Of a stretch of DNA of 64,000 nt, positions 1-9,121 are shown one piece after another. A program made the position numbers and the translations under genes. Numbering within the stretch: position 1 is the stretch's first letter; each line of letters starts with the position of its first letter. Below the pieces are notes generated by a model that saw nothing but the letters and a program-made list of their open reading frames with translations, searched no databases and was not told the origin of the DNA. The DNA is from Balneolaceae bacterium (GTDB lineage Bacteria; Bacteroidota; Rhodothermia; Balneolales; Balneolaceae): positions 3,278,119-3,342,118 of the forward strand of contig CP051242.1 in the NCBI GenBank assembly GCA_017795005.1, given 5' to 3'.

Positions 1-54
1 TTTTAGTCAAACCAGGAAAATGGTTCTAATGAAATAAACACACTAGACTTTTTT

Positions 55-87
55 AAGTGACTGGATTAACATTCAGTCACTTTTTTT
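55..87 (+). terminator. Rho-independent terminator of an upstream gene
   Basis: Two 9-base arms, AAGTGACTG (55-63) and CAGTCACTT (74-82), flank a 10-base loop and run into seven T residues (81-87). The T-run lies on the plus-strand side only, so it should end a plus-strand transcript that enters from left of the window. No coding remnant of that gene could be identified in bases 1-54. Confidence 0.8.
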
Positions 88-117
88 ATGTTCAATAATT
101 ACCCTAAGTAAAAAATT

Positions 118-645
118 ATGAGAATCATTTTATTAGCCCTATTTCTAACATCAACACTCCTTTCTGCTCAGGAAGCGAAACACCCTATTATTGAGAAATA
201 CGGTGGAATTTATGAAATAGAAAATGCAATTCTTCCCGACTCAGATATGGAGTATGATATTGTTATTGATTTAAAGCTTCTTGACCGTGATAAAGAAAGC
301 GTTAACCGTGGGTTAAATAATGTAGCCCGAATGATGAATCTTCATGGCCTAGGTGGAGTAAAAGCTGAAAACCTAACTGTTGCTGTGGTAATTCATGGTG
401 GCGCAACGGATCTTGTATTGACAAACGATGCATATCAAAATCGGTATGAAGTAGATAATCCTAATCTGGAACTTATTGATATCCTGAAAGAAGCCGGTGT
501 TGAAATCTATGTATGTGGTCAATCACTGCTTTCCAGAAATTATGCACAAAGTGAAGTAAACCCTCAGATTAATATCGGACTTTCAATGCTTACCGTTTTT
601 ACAACCTATATGCTTAACGGGTTTGCTCCATTGGTTTTTGGTTAA
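118..645 (+). CDS. DsrE/DsrF-like family protein, secreted
   Basis: The 175-residue product begins with a typical cleavable signal peptide (hydrophobic residues 3-16, Ala-Gln at the expected cleavage site), so it should act in the periplasm. The body resembles the DsrE fold: a strand near VAVVIHGGATDLVL followed by a helix-strand unit ending in the segment EIYVCGQS, which carries the single Cys found in many DsrE-like sulfur-relay proteins. Family members bind or relay sulfane sulfur; whether this one does is unproven. The stop codon shares the palindrome TTAA with the convergent HNH gene. It could be linked functionally to the sulfur genes at 22-28 kb, but nothing in the DNA ties them together. 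Confidence 0.75.
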   Translation: MRIILLALFLTSTLLSAQEAKHPIIEKYGGIYEIENAILPDSDMEYDIVIDLKLLDRDKESVNRGLNNVARMMNLHGLGGVKAENLTVAVVIHGGATDLVLTNDAYQNRYEVDNPNLELIDILKEAGVEIYVCGQSLLSRNYAQSEVNPQINIGLSMLTVFTTYMLNGFAPLVFG

Positions 646-1142
646 GTCATATATAAATATGGCTTCCAGGGATCCTGAACATTGCCATTATAATCTCTGA
701 AAAATGTAATGGGGATGGGACGATATGGCTTAGACTTTAACTCCATATTTGCCTCTTTAGGAGTTTTATTCCCTTTTTTAACATTACATTTTTCACATGC
801 AGTAGCGAGATTTTCCCAGGTATCCTGACCACCTCTGCTTTTTGGGAGCACGTGATCGATGGTAAGACTGGATTTCTTTCCACAATACTGACATGTAAAG
901 TTATCTCTTCTCATAACATTACGGCGAGAGAGAACTACCTTTGTATATGGAATCCTGATATAACTTCTCAGGCGAATGACTGATGGATATTGATAAGCGT
1001 CTCTGGGTGTTCTCAATTCTTTTTGTGGGTCATCATGAAGAAGTTCAGCTTTCTCCAGAAAAAGAAGTTTCATAGAGCGTTGCACCGAGCAAATGCTCAA
1101 AGGTTGATAGTCTTGATTCAGCACAAGTACGTTAGCGTTCAT
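642..1142 (-). CDS. HNH endonuclease domain protein
   Basis: This 166-residue protein has a classical HNH module at residues 84-124: a zinc-binding CxxC (84-87), the Asp-His pair at 96-97 within TIDHVLPKSRGGQDTWEN, and a second CxxC (116-119). The N-terminal 80 residues, beginning MNANVLVLNQDYQPL, are typical of a widespread chromosomal HNH family of unknown biological role rather than of homing endonucleases. It is probably a housekeeping or repair nuclease. The gene is convergent with the DsrE-like gene, and the two stop codons overlap in TTAA (642-645). Confidence 0.9.
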   Translation of the reverse strand: MNANVLVLNQDYQPLSICSVQRSMKLLFLEKAELLHDDPQKELRTPRDAYQYPSVIRLRSYIRIPYTKVVLSRRNVMRRDNFTCQYCGKKSSLTIDHVLPKSRGGQDTWENLATACEKCNVKKGNKTPKEANMELKSKPYRPIPITFFRDYNGNVQDPWKPYLYMT

Positions 1143-1213
1143 ATTACATCCTGTTTTGGATTGGAGTGTTTATATGTAGATGACTTTCTTTCGAAGAGAA
1201 TACAGGATATGAA

Positions 1214-1252
1214 CAATAAAAAAGGCGTACCCGCTTTGAGCAAGTACGCCTT
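1214..1252 (-). terminator. Rho-independent terminator of the PiT-like gene
   Basis: Arms AAGGCGTAC (1222-1230) and GTACGCCTT (1244-1252) form a perfect 9-bp stem with a 13-base loop. On the minus strand the stem is followed by a T-rich run (the A-run at 1215-1223 seen on plus). It lies 25 bases past the stop of the minus-strand permease gene and should terminate it before the HNH gene. Confidence 0.85.
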
Positions 1253-1277
1253 AGTATGATATATTTTGACTTCAATT

Positions 1278-2408
1278 TCAATAGCCGATCATGTTTAATA
1301 ACTCTTCCCTAACATCGGCATTAATGGAGATGGCCAGAAGTATGGAAACCAAAAGGCCGAACAAGGCATACGAAAGATCTTTAAAAATCATTTTAAGAAC
1401 CTTAGGCATTGGTTTACCCAAATCAAGTTTATCCATAATACTCATTCCCAGTTCCCGACCAGCAAGTAATCCTAGAAATACCCAGGTTGTACTCATAGGC
1501 ACCGTACTTACGGTAAGTTTATATGTAAGCAGGATTGCGTAAATAAAATCGATAATAGTTGCAGAGCGAATATCAGTTACTCGTGATTTCTCGGTAACAA
1601 TCTGCTGAATCTTATCCCCGCGAAGGTAAAATAAAAGTCCTAACCCAAAGAAAATGAATAAGGCGAAAGCAAGAAACTGACCGATATCGAGAGATCTTGG
1701 AAGATAGACAGCTACATTAGCGGCATCCTGCATCACCCAAGCAGCCCAAAGTGAGCCCGAAGTAATCCACTGAATTGGGGTCCAAAATTTTGCCGGCTCA
1801 GTTTTTGAAAATCTTTTCTCAAGTGATTTTGTAACGGCAATCCAGGTAATTAAACCTGCCGCTAAAGCTAATCCATATCCACTTAGACTTTTTCCCAAAA
1901 CGGAAGCTATGGCTTCGGCATCCGTTGCAAAACAACTTAGTAATAAGAATGTTGTAGATACCGGCATTCTCATTCTGGTAAGAATAAGTAAGAACACAGG
2001 AGCCGCTACCTGCAGAAACGTGAAATTCGTTGGACTTTCACTAAAGCCCTTAGAAGTAAGACGTTGATAGCTCACATCCCCATCAAACAAAATAAAACTG
2101 ACTGTAACAACTACCAGAAAGATTCCGCCAATGTATATCCATAGATGCCACCACTTTTTATCCATATTGGAGGCAAGAAAAGTCCCAATCGTCTGGATAC
2201 TATCATTCGCTATTGCAGAATATCCTGCAAAAAAGAAACCAACCCACATAGCAGCTTGTGCATAAGGAAATGTAATTCCGGCTATAAAAAAGAAAAGCCC
2301 GATTAGCCCTATAAAAATTCTTTCCTGTTTTATTACGGTATAAAAGCTGTTCGGAATTAGTCCCTCAATAAAACTTCCGCCATTTTTAGAATCTGATGAA
2401 TCTGCCAT
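1278..2408 (-). CDS. PiT-like inorganic anion permease
   Basis: The 376-residue protein is almost entirely hydrophobic, with about nine or ten membrane segments. Two PiT-family hallmarks are visible: an ANDSIQTIGTF segment near residue 67, matching the GANDxxNxxGT signature, and two PxSTT repeats, one in MRMPVSTTFLL and one in VPMSTTWVFLGLLAGREL. PiT proteins import phosphate (sometimes sulfate) with protons or sodium. The sequence is shorter than typical PiT proteins and has lost part of the first signature, so the substrate is uncertain. It is monocistronic with its own terminator. Confidence 0.65.
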   Translation of the reverse strand: MADSSDSKNGGSFIEGLIPNSFYTVIKQERIFIGLIGLFFFIAGITFPYAQAAMWVGFFFAGYSAIANDSIQTIGTFLASNMDKKWWHLWIYIGGIFLVVVTVSFILFDGDVSYQRLTSKGFSESPTNFTFLQVAAPVFLLILTRMRMPVSTTFLLLSCFATDAEAIASVLGKSLSGYGLALAAGLITWIAVTKSLEKRFSKTEPAKFWTPIQWITSGSLWAAWVMQDAANVAVYLPRSLDIGQFLAFALFIFFGLGLLFYLRGDKIQQIVTEKSRVTDIRSATIIDFIYAILLTYKLTVSTVPMSTTWVFLGLLAGRELGMSIMDKLDLGKPMPKVLKMIFKDLSYALFGLLVSILLAISINADVREELLNMIGY

Positions 2409-2579
2409 TAAAACCTTTGTTGTGCTGAATTTATTCCGGCTAAGTGTACCAAATGTATATTAACATAGTATTACGAGTTCCGTTCATTATTTGGGTCTGA
2501 TTATCACATTCTCATGTGAGTTCAACTATTTCACAAACTCTGTTCATTTCTTCAAGTCTGTAATAAAATTCTCCCTCTT

Positions 2580-3569
2580 ATGTCATCCAAAACAATTGCT
2601 CTTCTAATTCTTCTTTGCTCCCTCTTTCAAATTAATTTTATCCATGCACCTCAACAAAATCAGACCATTAATGCAGTAATTGGGGATGTTAGTTTTCTGG
2701 ATAAATTTGGGAGGTTACCCGATAACTCAGATTCTGAAATTATAAGAATTATTACACATCTTGAGTACGTGACATCTATACTCGAATCAAAAGATATAAG
2801 TCACTTAACTAATGAGCAGCTTGAAAACCGGAAACATTTGATTTATTTGTTGAAGAGGTATAAAGAAGAAAATGCCTTTCCTAAAAATTACAAGTACCAA
2901 AATGAACGGCGTCCTACCTTTATAGACAAACATGGAAATATTTGCGCAGTCGGATATCTTGTTCAGCAAACATCAGGGCCTGAATCAGCTGAGCTCATCA
3001 ATAAAAAATATAAATATGGGTACGTAATGGATATGGAGTCAAAGCTACTGGATAACTGGCTAAATGAACATGGACTTACAAAAATGGAAGCTGCTATGAT
3101 TCAGCCTCAGTATGGGCCAATAATTGATCCTGAACCAAGAGAAATAACCGTAAACTCAGTAAGTACCAGCTATGGTGTATCAAGTGGGGTGCTTATGGGT
3201 TGGCAGGCTGCTTTTACTGGTTTGTCTTTTGTAAAAACAAACACCTATAATACAAACATAAGATTGACGATTACCTCTTTAGGTCTGGCTATAATATCTG
3301 TTACAAATGGAGTATATCAATTAGATCGTAGTACACGAACTTACACAGATTCTTTTGGTGACAAAATCAGAGAAACAAATGTGTCGAAAAGAAATCTATC
3401 TATTGTCAATATTGCCTTCGGTTCCGCTTCCATTGCATTTAATACCTACCGGGCACTCCACCTAAAAAAAGAGCGGGACTCTAATCGATTTGCTATCAGA
3501 CCTTCGGTAGAATACCTGCCCGGATTAACTGAACCAATACCTACTGCGAGTCTGGCTCTTCGGTTTTAA
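2580..3569 (+). CDS. Secreted protein of unknown function
   Basis: The 329-residue product starts with a signal peptide (hydrophobic residues 5-22). Residues about 95-180 hold a conserved-looking block, RPTFIDKHGNICAVGYLV, followed by a Trp-containing GLTKMEAAMIQP motif. I have the impression of a recurring family of secreted proteins in Bacteroidota, but no named domain is recognised. The C-terminal third has two weakly hydrophobic stretches (about residues 205-245 and 270-285). The single Cys lies in the ICAVGY motif. No operon partner: 91 bases separate it from the next plus-strand gene. Confidence 0.7.
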   Translation: MSSKTIALLILLCSLFQINFIHAPQQNQTINAVIGDVSFLDKFGRLPDNSDSEIIRIITHLEYVTSILESKDISHLTNEQLENRKHLIYLLKRYKEENAFPKNYKYQNERRPTFIDKHGNICAVGYLVQQTSGPESAELINKKYKYGYVMDMESKLLDNWLNEHGLTKMEAAMIQPQYGPIIDPEPREITVNSVSTSYGVSSGVLMGWQAAFTGLSFVKTNTYNTNIRLTITSLGLAIISVTNGVYQLDRSTRTYTDSFGDKIRETNVSKRNLSIVNIAFGSASIAFNTYRALHLKKERDSNRFAIRPSVEYLPGLTEPIPTASLALRF

Positions 3570-3660
3570 CAATATATTTCCTTCGTTATTTCTCAATAAC
3601 TTGTTTCTGGAATACAAAAAGTATAGTATTACGGAAGAAGACAAAAGGGGAATCTTTTCA

Positions 3661-4068
3661 ATGAACATACGGAAGGAACTGGTTTTAAAATCAGAATACG
3701 AAGAAGTTGAGAAAGTAGAAGAGCTACTCAACGAACTACAGCAGGAAATTGGTTTTGACGACGAATTCTATGCCAAGTTAATGCTCACCGTTACCGAAGC
3801 AGCAACTAATGGAATCGTTCATGGCAATCAGTTGAATCCCACTAAAAAAGTGGTTGTTACAGCTCATTATGATGGCAAAAAACTCACGTTCACTTCAAAA
3901 GATGAAGGACCCGGATTTAACCCGGATGAAGTTCCCGATCCGCTTGCAGAAGAAAATTTGCTTAAGCCCAGCGGAAGAGGTGTTTTCTTAATGAAAGAAT
4001 ATGCGGAAGATGTAGAATATCAGGAGAATGGGACCAAGCTAGTTTTAGGATTTACTCTGTCTAAATAA
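3661..4068 (+). CDS. RsbW/SpoIIAB-like anti-sigma factor kinase
   Basis: This is a small GHKL-type ATPase of 135 residues. It has the N box TEAATNGIVHGN, the G1 box DEGPGF and the G2-like segment GRGVFLMKEYAEDV, as in RsbW/SpoIIAB serine kinases that bind sigma factors or phosphorylate anti-sigma antagonists. The start was set at ATG 3661 because AAAGGGG lies 10 bases upstream; a TTG at 3601 would add 20 unconvincing residues. No antagonist or PP2C phosphatase gene is adjacent, so its partner is elsewhere in the genome. Confidence 0.85.
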   Translation: MNIRKELVLKSEYEEVEKVEELLNELQQEIGFDDEFYAKLMLTVTEAATNGIVHGNQLNPTKKVVVTAHYDGKKLTFTSKDEGPGFNPDEVPDPLAEENLLKPSGRGVFLMKEYAEDVEYQENGTKLVLGFTLSK

Positions 4069-4079
4069 TTCTGAAAGAG

Positions 4080-4222
4080 TTCTATCCCTCTTTGGAGAGG
4101 GATAAATCAACACGCTTGCATGATGATCAGGGAGAGGACGAAGCCGACCCAGAGTTTTTTTCTAAACCGGTCCTCCCTCTGAAATCAAACAAGTTTGATT
4201 TCTGTCTCCCTCCTAAGGGAGA
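4080..4222. repeat. Intergenic palindromic repeat cluster
   Basis: The gap between the RsbW-like gene and trxA holds short inverted elements: CCTCTTTGGAGAGG near 4089, a perfect 10-bp inverted repeat GAAATCAAAC-AA-GTTTGATTTC at 4181-4202, and a CTCCCTCCTAAGGGAG hairpin near 4206-4221. An open frame of 66 codons crosses this area but has low-complexity, repeat-derived sequence and no ribosome-binding site. Related CCC...GGG pieces recur at about 15,100-15,125 and 22,280-22,330. Confidence 0.6.
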
Positions 4223-4225
4223 CAA

Positions 4226-4261
4226 CAAAAAAAAGCCCATTCAACTTAATGAACCGGCTTT
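4226..4261 (-). terminator. trxA terminator
   Basis: AAAGCC (4232-4237) pairs with GGCTTT (4256-4261), with an additional inner pairing TTCA/TGAA; on the minus strand the stem continues into a long T-run (A-run 4227-4234 on plus). It begins 24 bases after the trxA stop codon. Confidence 0.8.
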
Positions 4262-4284
4262 GATAATTCCTTTACGAATTCAGC

Positions 4285-4611
4285 TTAGTTAAGCTGTGCG
4301 TCTAATTGCTTGGTAAGGTGCGTTTTAGGAACTGCACCAATAATCTGATCAACCACTTGTCCGTCTTTGAAAATCAATAGCGCCGGAATACTTCTGATTC
4401 CGTATTTTACTGATACTTCAGGATTGTGATCTACATTTACTTTTCCAATTTTCGCTTTTCCTGCATATTCACCGGCCATTTCTTCTACAACAGGTCCAAT
4501 CATGCGGCAAGGGCCACACCATTCTGCCCAGAAGTCAACCAATACAGGATGCTCTGACTTCAATACTTCTTCATCGAAGTTGCTGTCAGTAAATTCTACT
4601 GTGTTTGCCAT
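4285..4611 (-). CDS. trxA: Thioredoxin
   Basis: The 108-residue product is a standard single-domain thioredoxin, with the redox motif WCGPC at residues 31-35, the buried Asp in VDFWAEW and the cis-proline in SIPALLIF. It reduces cytoplasmic disulfides and supplies electrons to ribonucleotide reductase and repair enzymes. The LMW-type arsenate reductase at 49.4-49.8 kb belongs to a thioredoxin-coupled class and could be a client. Length is exactly as expected. It is followed by its own terminator and lies 111 bases downstream of dnaE on the same strand. Confidence 0.97.
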   Translation of the reverse strand: MANTVEFTDSNFDEEVLKSEHPVLVDFWAEWCGPCRMIGPVVEEMAGEYAGKAKIGKVNVDHNPEVSVKYGIRSIPALLIFKDGQVVDQIIGAVPKTHLTKQLDAQLN

Positions 4612-4722
4612 AATAGTTGCCTCTATGTTTTAATTAATACTTTTTTCAAATTCGGTTGTAAATATCAGGATTTATAAACCCACATACACATTGTTTATCA
4701 TTATTGAGAGTATTGGGTTCCT

Positions 4723-7700
4723 TTATGAAGAAAGAACCAGTTCAACAGATTCTTCACCTAAAACTTCTTTCAATCCTTTCAGTAATTCATCGTTCGGTTC
4801 CACTACAAAATTACGGACATTCATCTTAATAGGAGCATTCGCTTCTTTACTATGTACCGCCATTTTCACCATGATAGTACCTTTATTCAGCTCAAACAAG
4901 GTTTGCATCTGATTAAGATCTTCGTGTGTTAAACCATCGGTAACAATATCCAGTTTGAGTCGAAGTCGATCCTGAAATTTCTCTCGTAGATTTTCCACTC
5001 GCTCCATGTTGGTCACAATCATACTGTTTCCACGATCCCTTTTACTGTATCGTCCGGTAAAATAAATCACATTATCGACCTGAAGAAGCGCTGAAAACTT
5101 ATCGAACTCTTTGCTAAAAACGGCTACTTCCAGCGAAGAGTACAAATCCTCAACCATAAGGAATGCTATCGGACGACCTTTACGATCGGTGGCCTGTCGT
5201 TTCGAAGTAATGATAGCTATAAACCGAAGCTCTGAATCGTGCTGAAGTTTACTCATACACTCTTCCGTCAGGTTTTGCTTTCCAAACAGCCGAATATCTT
5301 CCTGATACCGGTTTAATGGATGTCCACTCAAATAAAAACCGATTAATTCACGCTCTTTATTAAGTCGTTCAATACTGCTCCATTTTGGGACTTCTTTGAG
5401 TTTTGGTTCCTGAAGAACCCCGCTGCCTGAAGCTCCACCAAATAAGTTCACCTGGTTCAATCGCTGCTCCTCCTGCTTTCTTGATGCGAAAGCCAGAATA
5501 TCCTCTACTCCAAATAACAACTGAGCACGGTTCTCATTCAACTCATCAAAAGCTCCGGCCTGAATCAGACTTTCCAGAGTTCTTCGGTTGCATACTCTTA
5601 AATCAACCCGTGAAGCGAAGTCGAATACACTCGTAAACAAACCATTTTCCTCACGCTCTTCCACAATGTGTTTAATTGCAGAAGAGCCAACTCCTTTAAT
5701 AGCGCTCATTCCGTACTGAACCCGACCATCTTTAGCCACAAATTTTCCGCGGGCAGTATTGATATTCGGAGCATCAACGGGAATTCCCATCTTCTGACAT
5801 TCTTCTATAAACGACGCCACTTTCTTAATGTCGCTCATATTATGACTCATAACCGCCGCCATATATTCTGCAGGATAATTGGCTTTGAAATACATAGTGT
5901 GATAGGCCACTACCGAATATGCTGCAGAGTGAGATTTGTTAAATCCATAGCCCGCAAACATGGCCATTTTGTCAAACACTTCTTTCGCAGTATTTTCGTC
6001 ATAGCCAAGTTCTTTCGCCTGATTCACAAACTTTTCTTCCTCAGGTGGAAGAAGTTCCGGCTTCTTTTTACCCATGATCCGGCGAAGTACATCCGCTTCT
6101 CCAAGAGAGTAGCCACCCATTTGCTGTGCTACTTTCATGATCTGCTCCTGATAGATCATAATCCCGAACGTATTTTCCAGAAGCGGAATTAAATCTTCGT
6201 GATCATATTCTACTTTTTCCCGCCCATGTTTACGTTCGATATAATTTGGGATAAACTGTATTGGTCCGGGACGATAAAGCGCGTTCATCGCAATCAAATC
6301 GTTTATATCTGTTGGTTTCAAATCCTTCAGATATTTTCTCATCCCCTCACTCTCAAACTGAAATGTCCCTAAGGTGCCTCCCTTTTGATAGAGTTTGTAT
6401 GTTTTGGCATCGTCAAGAGGAATATCATCGAGGTTGTATTCGATACCGTGATTTTCTTTCACATATCCAATAGCCGTTTTCAGAATCGACAGCGTTTTTA
6501 GTCCCAGAAAGTCCATCTTCAGCATTCCCGCATATTCTATCACGCTTCCATCAAACTGAGTAACGGTCAGGTCTGCATCTTTAGCGGTACTAACCGGAAT
6601 GAACTCTGTAAGGTTATCAGGAGCAATGATAATACCTGCGGCATGGATTCCTGTGTTCCGAACCGAACCCTCCAGTACATGAGCCATTTTGAGGGTTTCA
6701 GCTTCAAGTCCTTCGCCCGCTTTAATATCTCTGAGTTCCTTCACTTCTGAAAAAGCGTCGTCCAGCGAAGTACCCGGGCGCTCGGGAACCAGTTTTGCAA
6801 TACGGTCGGCATCGGCTAAATCAAGATCAAGCACTCTGGCAACGTCTCGTACAGATGACCGTGCTGCCATCGATCCAAACGTGATAATATGAGCAACCTG
6901 ATCTTTCCCATATTTATCTACTACATACTCAATTACTTTTTGACGTCCATCATCGTCAAAATCGATATCTATATCAGGCATGGATACACGCTCGGGATTC
7001 AGAAAACGCTCGAAAAGCAGATCATATTCCAGTGGATCGATATTGGTAATTCCGGTACAATAAGCAACCACAGAACCAGCTGCTGATCCACGACCCGGAC
7101 CAACATACACCCCCATATCCCGTGCTGCAGCGATGAAATCCTGCACAATGAGAAAGTAGCCCGGAAAGCCCATGCTTTTAATAATTCCCAGCTCGAGATC
7201 AATACGTTCTTTTACTTCATCCAAAAAATCAGGATATCGTGTTTTGGCACCTTCCAGGGTTAAGTGTTTCAGATAATCATCTTCATCTTCAAAACCTTCA
7301 GGAATTTCAAATTTGGGAAGAATCACATCCCGCTTGAGCTTGATGAGTTCAATTTTATCTACAATTTCCTGTGTATTGGCAATAGCTTCCGGCATTTCCG
7401 GAAAAAGCTCTACCATCGCCTGCGTGTCTTTGAAATAAAATTCCTCATTGGGAAATCCATATCTGAATTCTCTTCCCTTTCCAATGGGAGTCCCCACCAA
7501 TGTGCCATCATCAATACAGATTAAGGCGTCATGCGCTTTTGCATCTTCCTGCTCAAGGTAAAAGGCATTGTTACTTGCAACCAGTTTTACACCGTATTTT
7601 TCAGAAAACTCTTTAAATACTTCGTTAACCCGTTGCTCTTCATCCAGTCCGTGATTAATGACTTCCAGATAGAAATCATCCCCAAAAACTTCCATCCACC

Positions 7701-8931
7701 ATTTCAGCTCTTCCTCTGCATACTCTTCACCCTTATTCAGTATCAAATCACCCAGCAAACCACGAGTGTTGCCACTCATACAAATCAGGTGTTCACTGTA
7801 TTGTTTGATTACCTCCTTATCTACACGGGGGAATTTGTAGTAATACCCTTCAGTGAATCCAACAGAACAGAGTTTAGCCAGATTTTTATAGCCCTCCTGA
7901 TTTTTGGCGAGCATCGGGATTTGATAGCGCCGGTCTCTGTTTTCACGGGTAAATTTCTTTTGAAGCCGGTCATCCACCACAAAAAATTCACAACCAACAA
8001 TCGGTTTAACTCCTTCTGCTTCGGCAGCCGATACGAAAGCAAAAGCACCATACATATTACCTTTATCGGTCAGAGCTACCGCCGGCATTCCCAATTCTTT
8101 AGCCTTGGCAACTAAATCTTTAACTCCCGCTGTGGCTTGCAATACTGAAAATTTGGAATGGCAATGCAGATGGGTAAAAACCACATCCTTATCAAGTTCT
8201 ACTTCCGGTTCAGTCGTTTCGACTCCGGAAGACTCTGATTCTGTTATTTCCTCATCTTTTTTTTTGAGCCGGGATGGAGAAACCAGATCGATGTAATGCT
8301 CTCTGACCATATAACTTTGAGACGACTCATATAGTCGGGCATCCAGCGGAAAGTTTACCGTAATTACACCCAATCTAACCAGTTCGAGGAAGGCACGGGT
8401 AGTCGCTTCCACATCGGCTGCGGCGTCGTGAGCATCTTCGAAGTCAGTTCCGAATAGTTTTTTATGCAGCTCCGTTAATGTAGGCCACTTAAAACCGCCT
8501 CTTCCGTTTGGAATCCCAACATATTCTGTACTCTCATCCTTCGTATCAATTTTGGGCTTATCCATGATAGCAGAGGCGATCTTCTTTCGAAGAAATTCTG
8601 CGCCCATCACACTTTCATCAAACGAAACATTGTGCCCAACAAGGAAATAAGCTTTGTCTATGTCTTTCCGAAATGCCTGAAGTACGAATTCAAGATCCTG
8701 ACCTTCTTTCTGCGCGCGTTTGGTAGAAATACCATGAATTTTCTCAGAGTTGAATGGGATTGTAAATCCTTCCGGTTTAACAATATAGTTCCCACTGCTC
8801 ATCAATTTCCCGGTGTGATCGTGGAGTTGCCACGCTAACTGGACTAGTCGCGGCCAGTTATCAAAATCGGTGATGGGTGCGGAATAATCCCGGGGAAGTC
8901 CCGTGGTTTCGGTATCAAAAATCAGATACAT
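4723..8931 (-). CDS. dnaE: DNA polymerase III alpha subunit with fused N-terminal exonuclease
   Basis: The 1402-residue protein joins a DnaQ-like proofreading exonuclease to a complete DnaE. Residues 1-190 form a DEDDh exonuclease with all motifs: FDTETTG (ExoI), GHNVSFDE near 99-106 (ExoII) and HDAAADVE near 168-175 (ExoIII). An acidic linker (about 220-250) leads to the PHP domain starting HLHCHS at 254. The polymerase palm carries GPGRGSAAGS near 611 and the metal-binding PDIDIDFDD at 652-660. The tail holds the helix-hairpin-helix region and an OB fold (about 1230-1320). It is larger than the roughly 1160-residue E. coli enzyme because of the fused domain, so polymerisation and proofreading may be in one chain. 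The start is supported by AAAGGCA about 8 bases upstream. Confidence 0.97.
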   Translation of the reverse strand: MYLIFDTETTGLPRDYSAPITDFDNWPRLVQLAWQLHDHTGKLMSSGNYIVKPEGFTIPFNSEKIHGISTKRAQKEGQDLEFVLQAFRKDIDKAYFLVGHNVSFDESVMGAEFLRKKIASAIMDKPKIDTKDESTEYVGIPNGRGGFKWPTLTELHKKLFGTDFEDAHDAAADVEATTRAFLELVRLGVITVNFPLDARLYESSQSYMVREHYIDLVSPSRLKKKDEEITESESSGVETTEPEVELDKDVVFTHLHCHSKFSVLQATAGVKDLVAKAKELGMPAVALTDKGNMYGAFAFVSAAEAEGVKPIVGCEFFVVDDRLQKKFTRENRDRRYQIPMLAKNQEGYKNLAKLCSVGFTEGYYYKFPRVDKEVIKQYSEHLICMSGNTRGLLGDLILNKGEEYAEEELKWWMEVFGDDFYLEVINHGLDEEQRVNEVFKEFSEKYGVKLVASNNAFYLEQEDAKAHDALICIDDGTLVGTPIGKGREFRYGFPNEEFYFKDTQAMVELFPEMPEAIANTQEIVDKIELIKLKRDVILPKFEIPEGFEDEDDYLKHLTLEGAKTRYPDFLDEVKERIDLELGIIKSMGFPGYFLIVQDFIAAARDMGVYVGPGRGSAAGSVVAYCTGITNIDPLEYDLLFERFLNPERVSMPDIDIDFDDDGRQKVIEYVVDKYGKDQVAHIITFGSMAARSSVRDVARVLDLDLADADRIAKLVPERPGTSLDDAFSEVKELRDIKAGEGLEAETLKMAHVLEGSVRNTGIHAAGIIIAPDNLTEFIPVSTAKDADLTVTQFDGSVIEYAGMLKMDFLGLKTLSILKTAIGYVKENHGIEYNLDDIPLDDAKTYKLYQKGGTLGTFQFESEGMRKYLKDLKPTDINDLIAMNALYRPGPIQFIPNYIERKHGREKVEYDHEDLIPLLENTFGIMIYQEQIMKVAQQMGGYSLGEADVLRRIMGKKKPELLPPEEEKFVNQAKELGYDENTAKEVFDKMAMFAGYGFNKSHSAAYSVVAYHTMYFKANYPAEYMAAVMSHNMSDIKKVASFIEECQKMGIPVDAPNINTARGKFVAKDGRVQYGMSAIKGVGSSAIKHIVEEREENGLFTSVFDFASRVDLRVCNRRTLESLIQAGAFDELNENRAQLLFGVEDILAFASRKQEEQRLNQVNLFGGASGSGVLQEPKLKEVPKWSSIERLNKERELIGFYLSGHPLNRYQEDIRLFGKQNLTEECMSKLQHDSELRFIAIITSKRQATDRKGRPIAFLMVEDLYSSLEVAVFSKEFDKFSALLQVDNVIYFTGRYSKRDRGNSMIVTNMERVENLREKFQDRLRLKLDIVTDGLTHEDLNQMQTLFELNKGTIMVKMAVHSKEANAPIKMNVRNFVVEPNDELLKGLKEVLGEESVELVLSS

Positions 8932-9078
8932 AAAATGCCTTTCGTACGTGCGTGATCTACTGAAATTACTCTTTGAATATAGGGTACAAAACGCAGCTTA
9001 TCTCGGGAAGTTTTCCACAAGTTGTTAAGGAATATTTTTCTGGAATTCTCAAAAAGGCATTTACATTCTCAATCAATA

Positions 9079-9107
9079 CACATATAATGCACATATAATT
9101 ATATGTG
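9079..9107 (+). promoter_or_regulatory. Candidate operator upstream of umuD
   Basis: A perfect 18-bp palindrome, CACATATAATTATATGTG (9090-9107), is preceded by a direct copy of its left arm, CACATATAAT, at 9079-9088, so left-arm starts are 11 bp (one helical turn) apart. It ends 14 bases before the umuD start and overlaps the probable promoter and ribosome-binding region (GAGGAG just after it). Its position suits a LexA-type or other dimeric repressor; the protein that binds is unknown. Confidence 0.55.
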
Positions 9108-9121
9108 AGGAGAATTGACTA

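Noticed and set aside
990-1259. 89-codon plus-strand frame over the HNH start
   Set aside because: It lies mostly antisense to the HNH gene and runs through the minus-strand terminator; no coding signal.
4092-4292. 66-codon open frame between the RsbW-like gene and trxA
   Set aside because: It is made of palindromic repeat sequence and the trxA terminator, has no ribosome-binding site and a composition unlike its neighbours.
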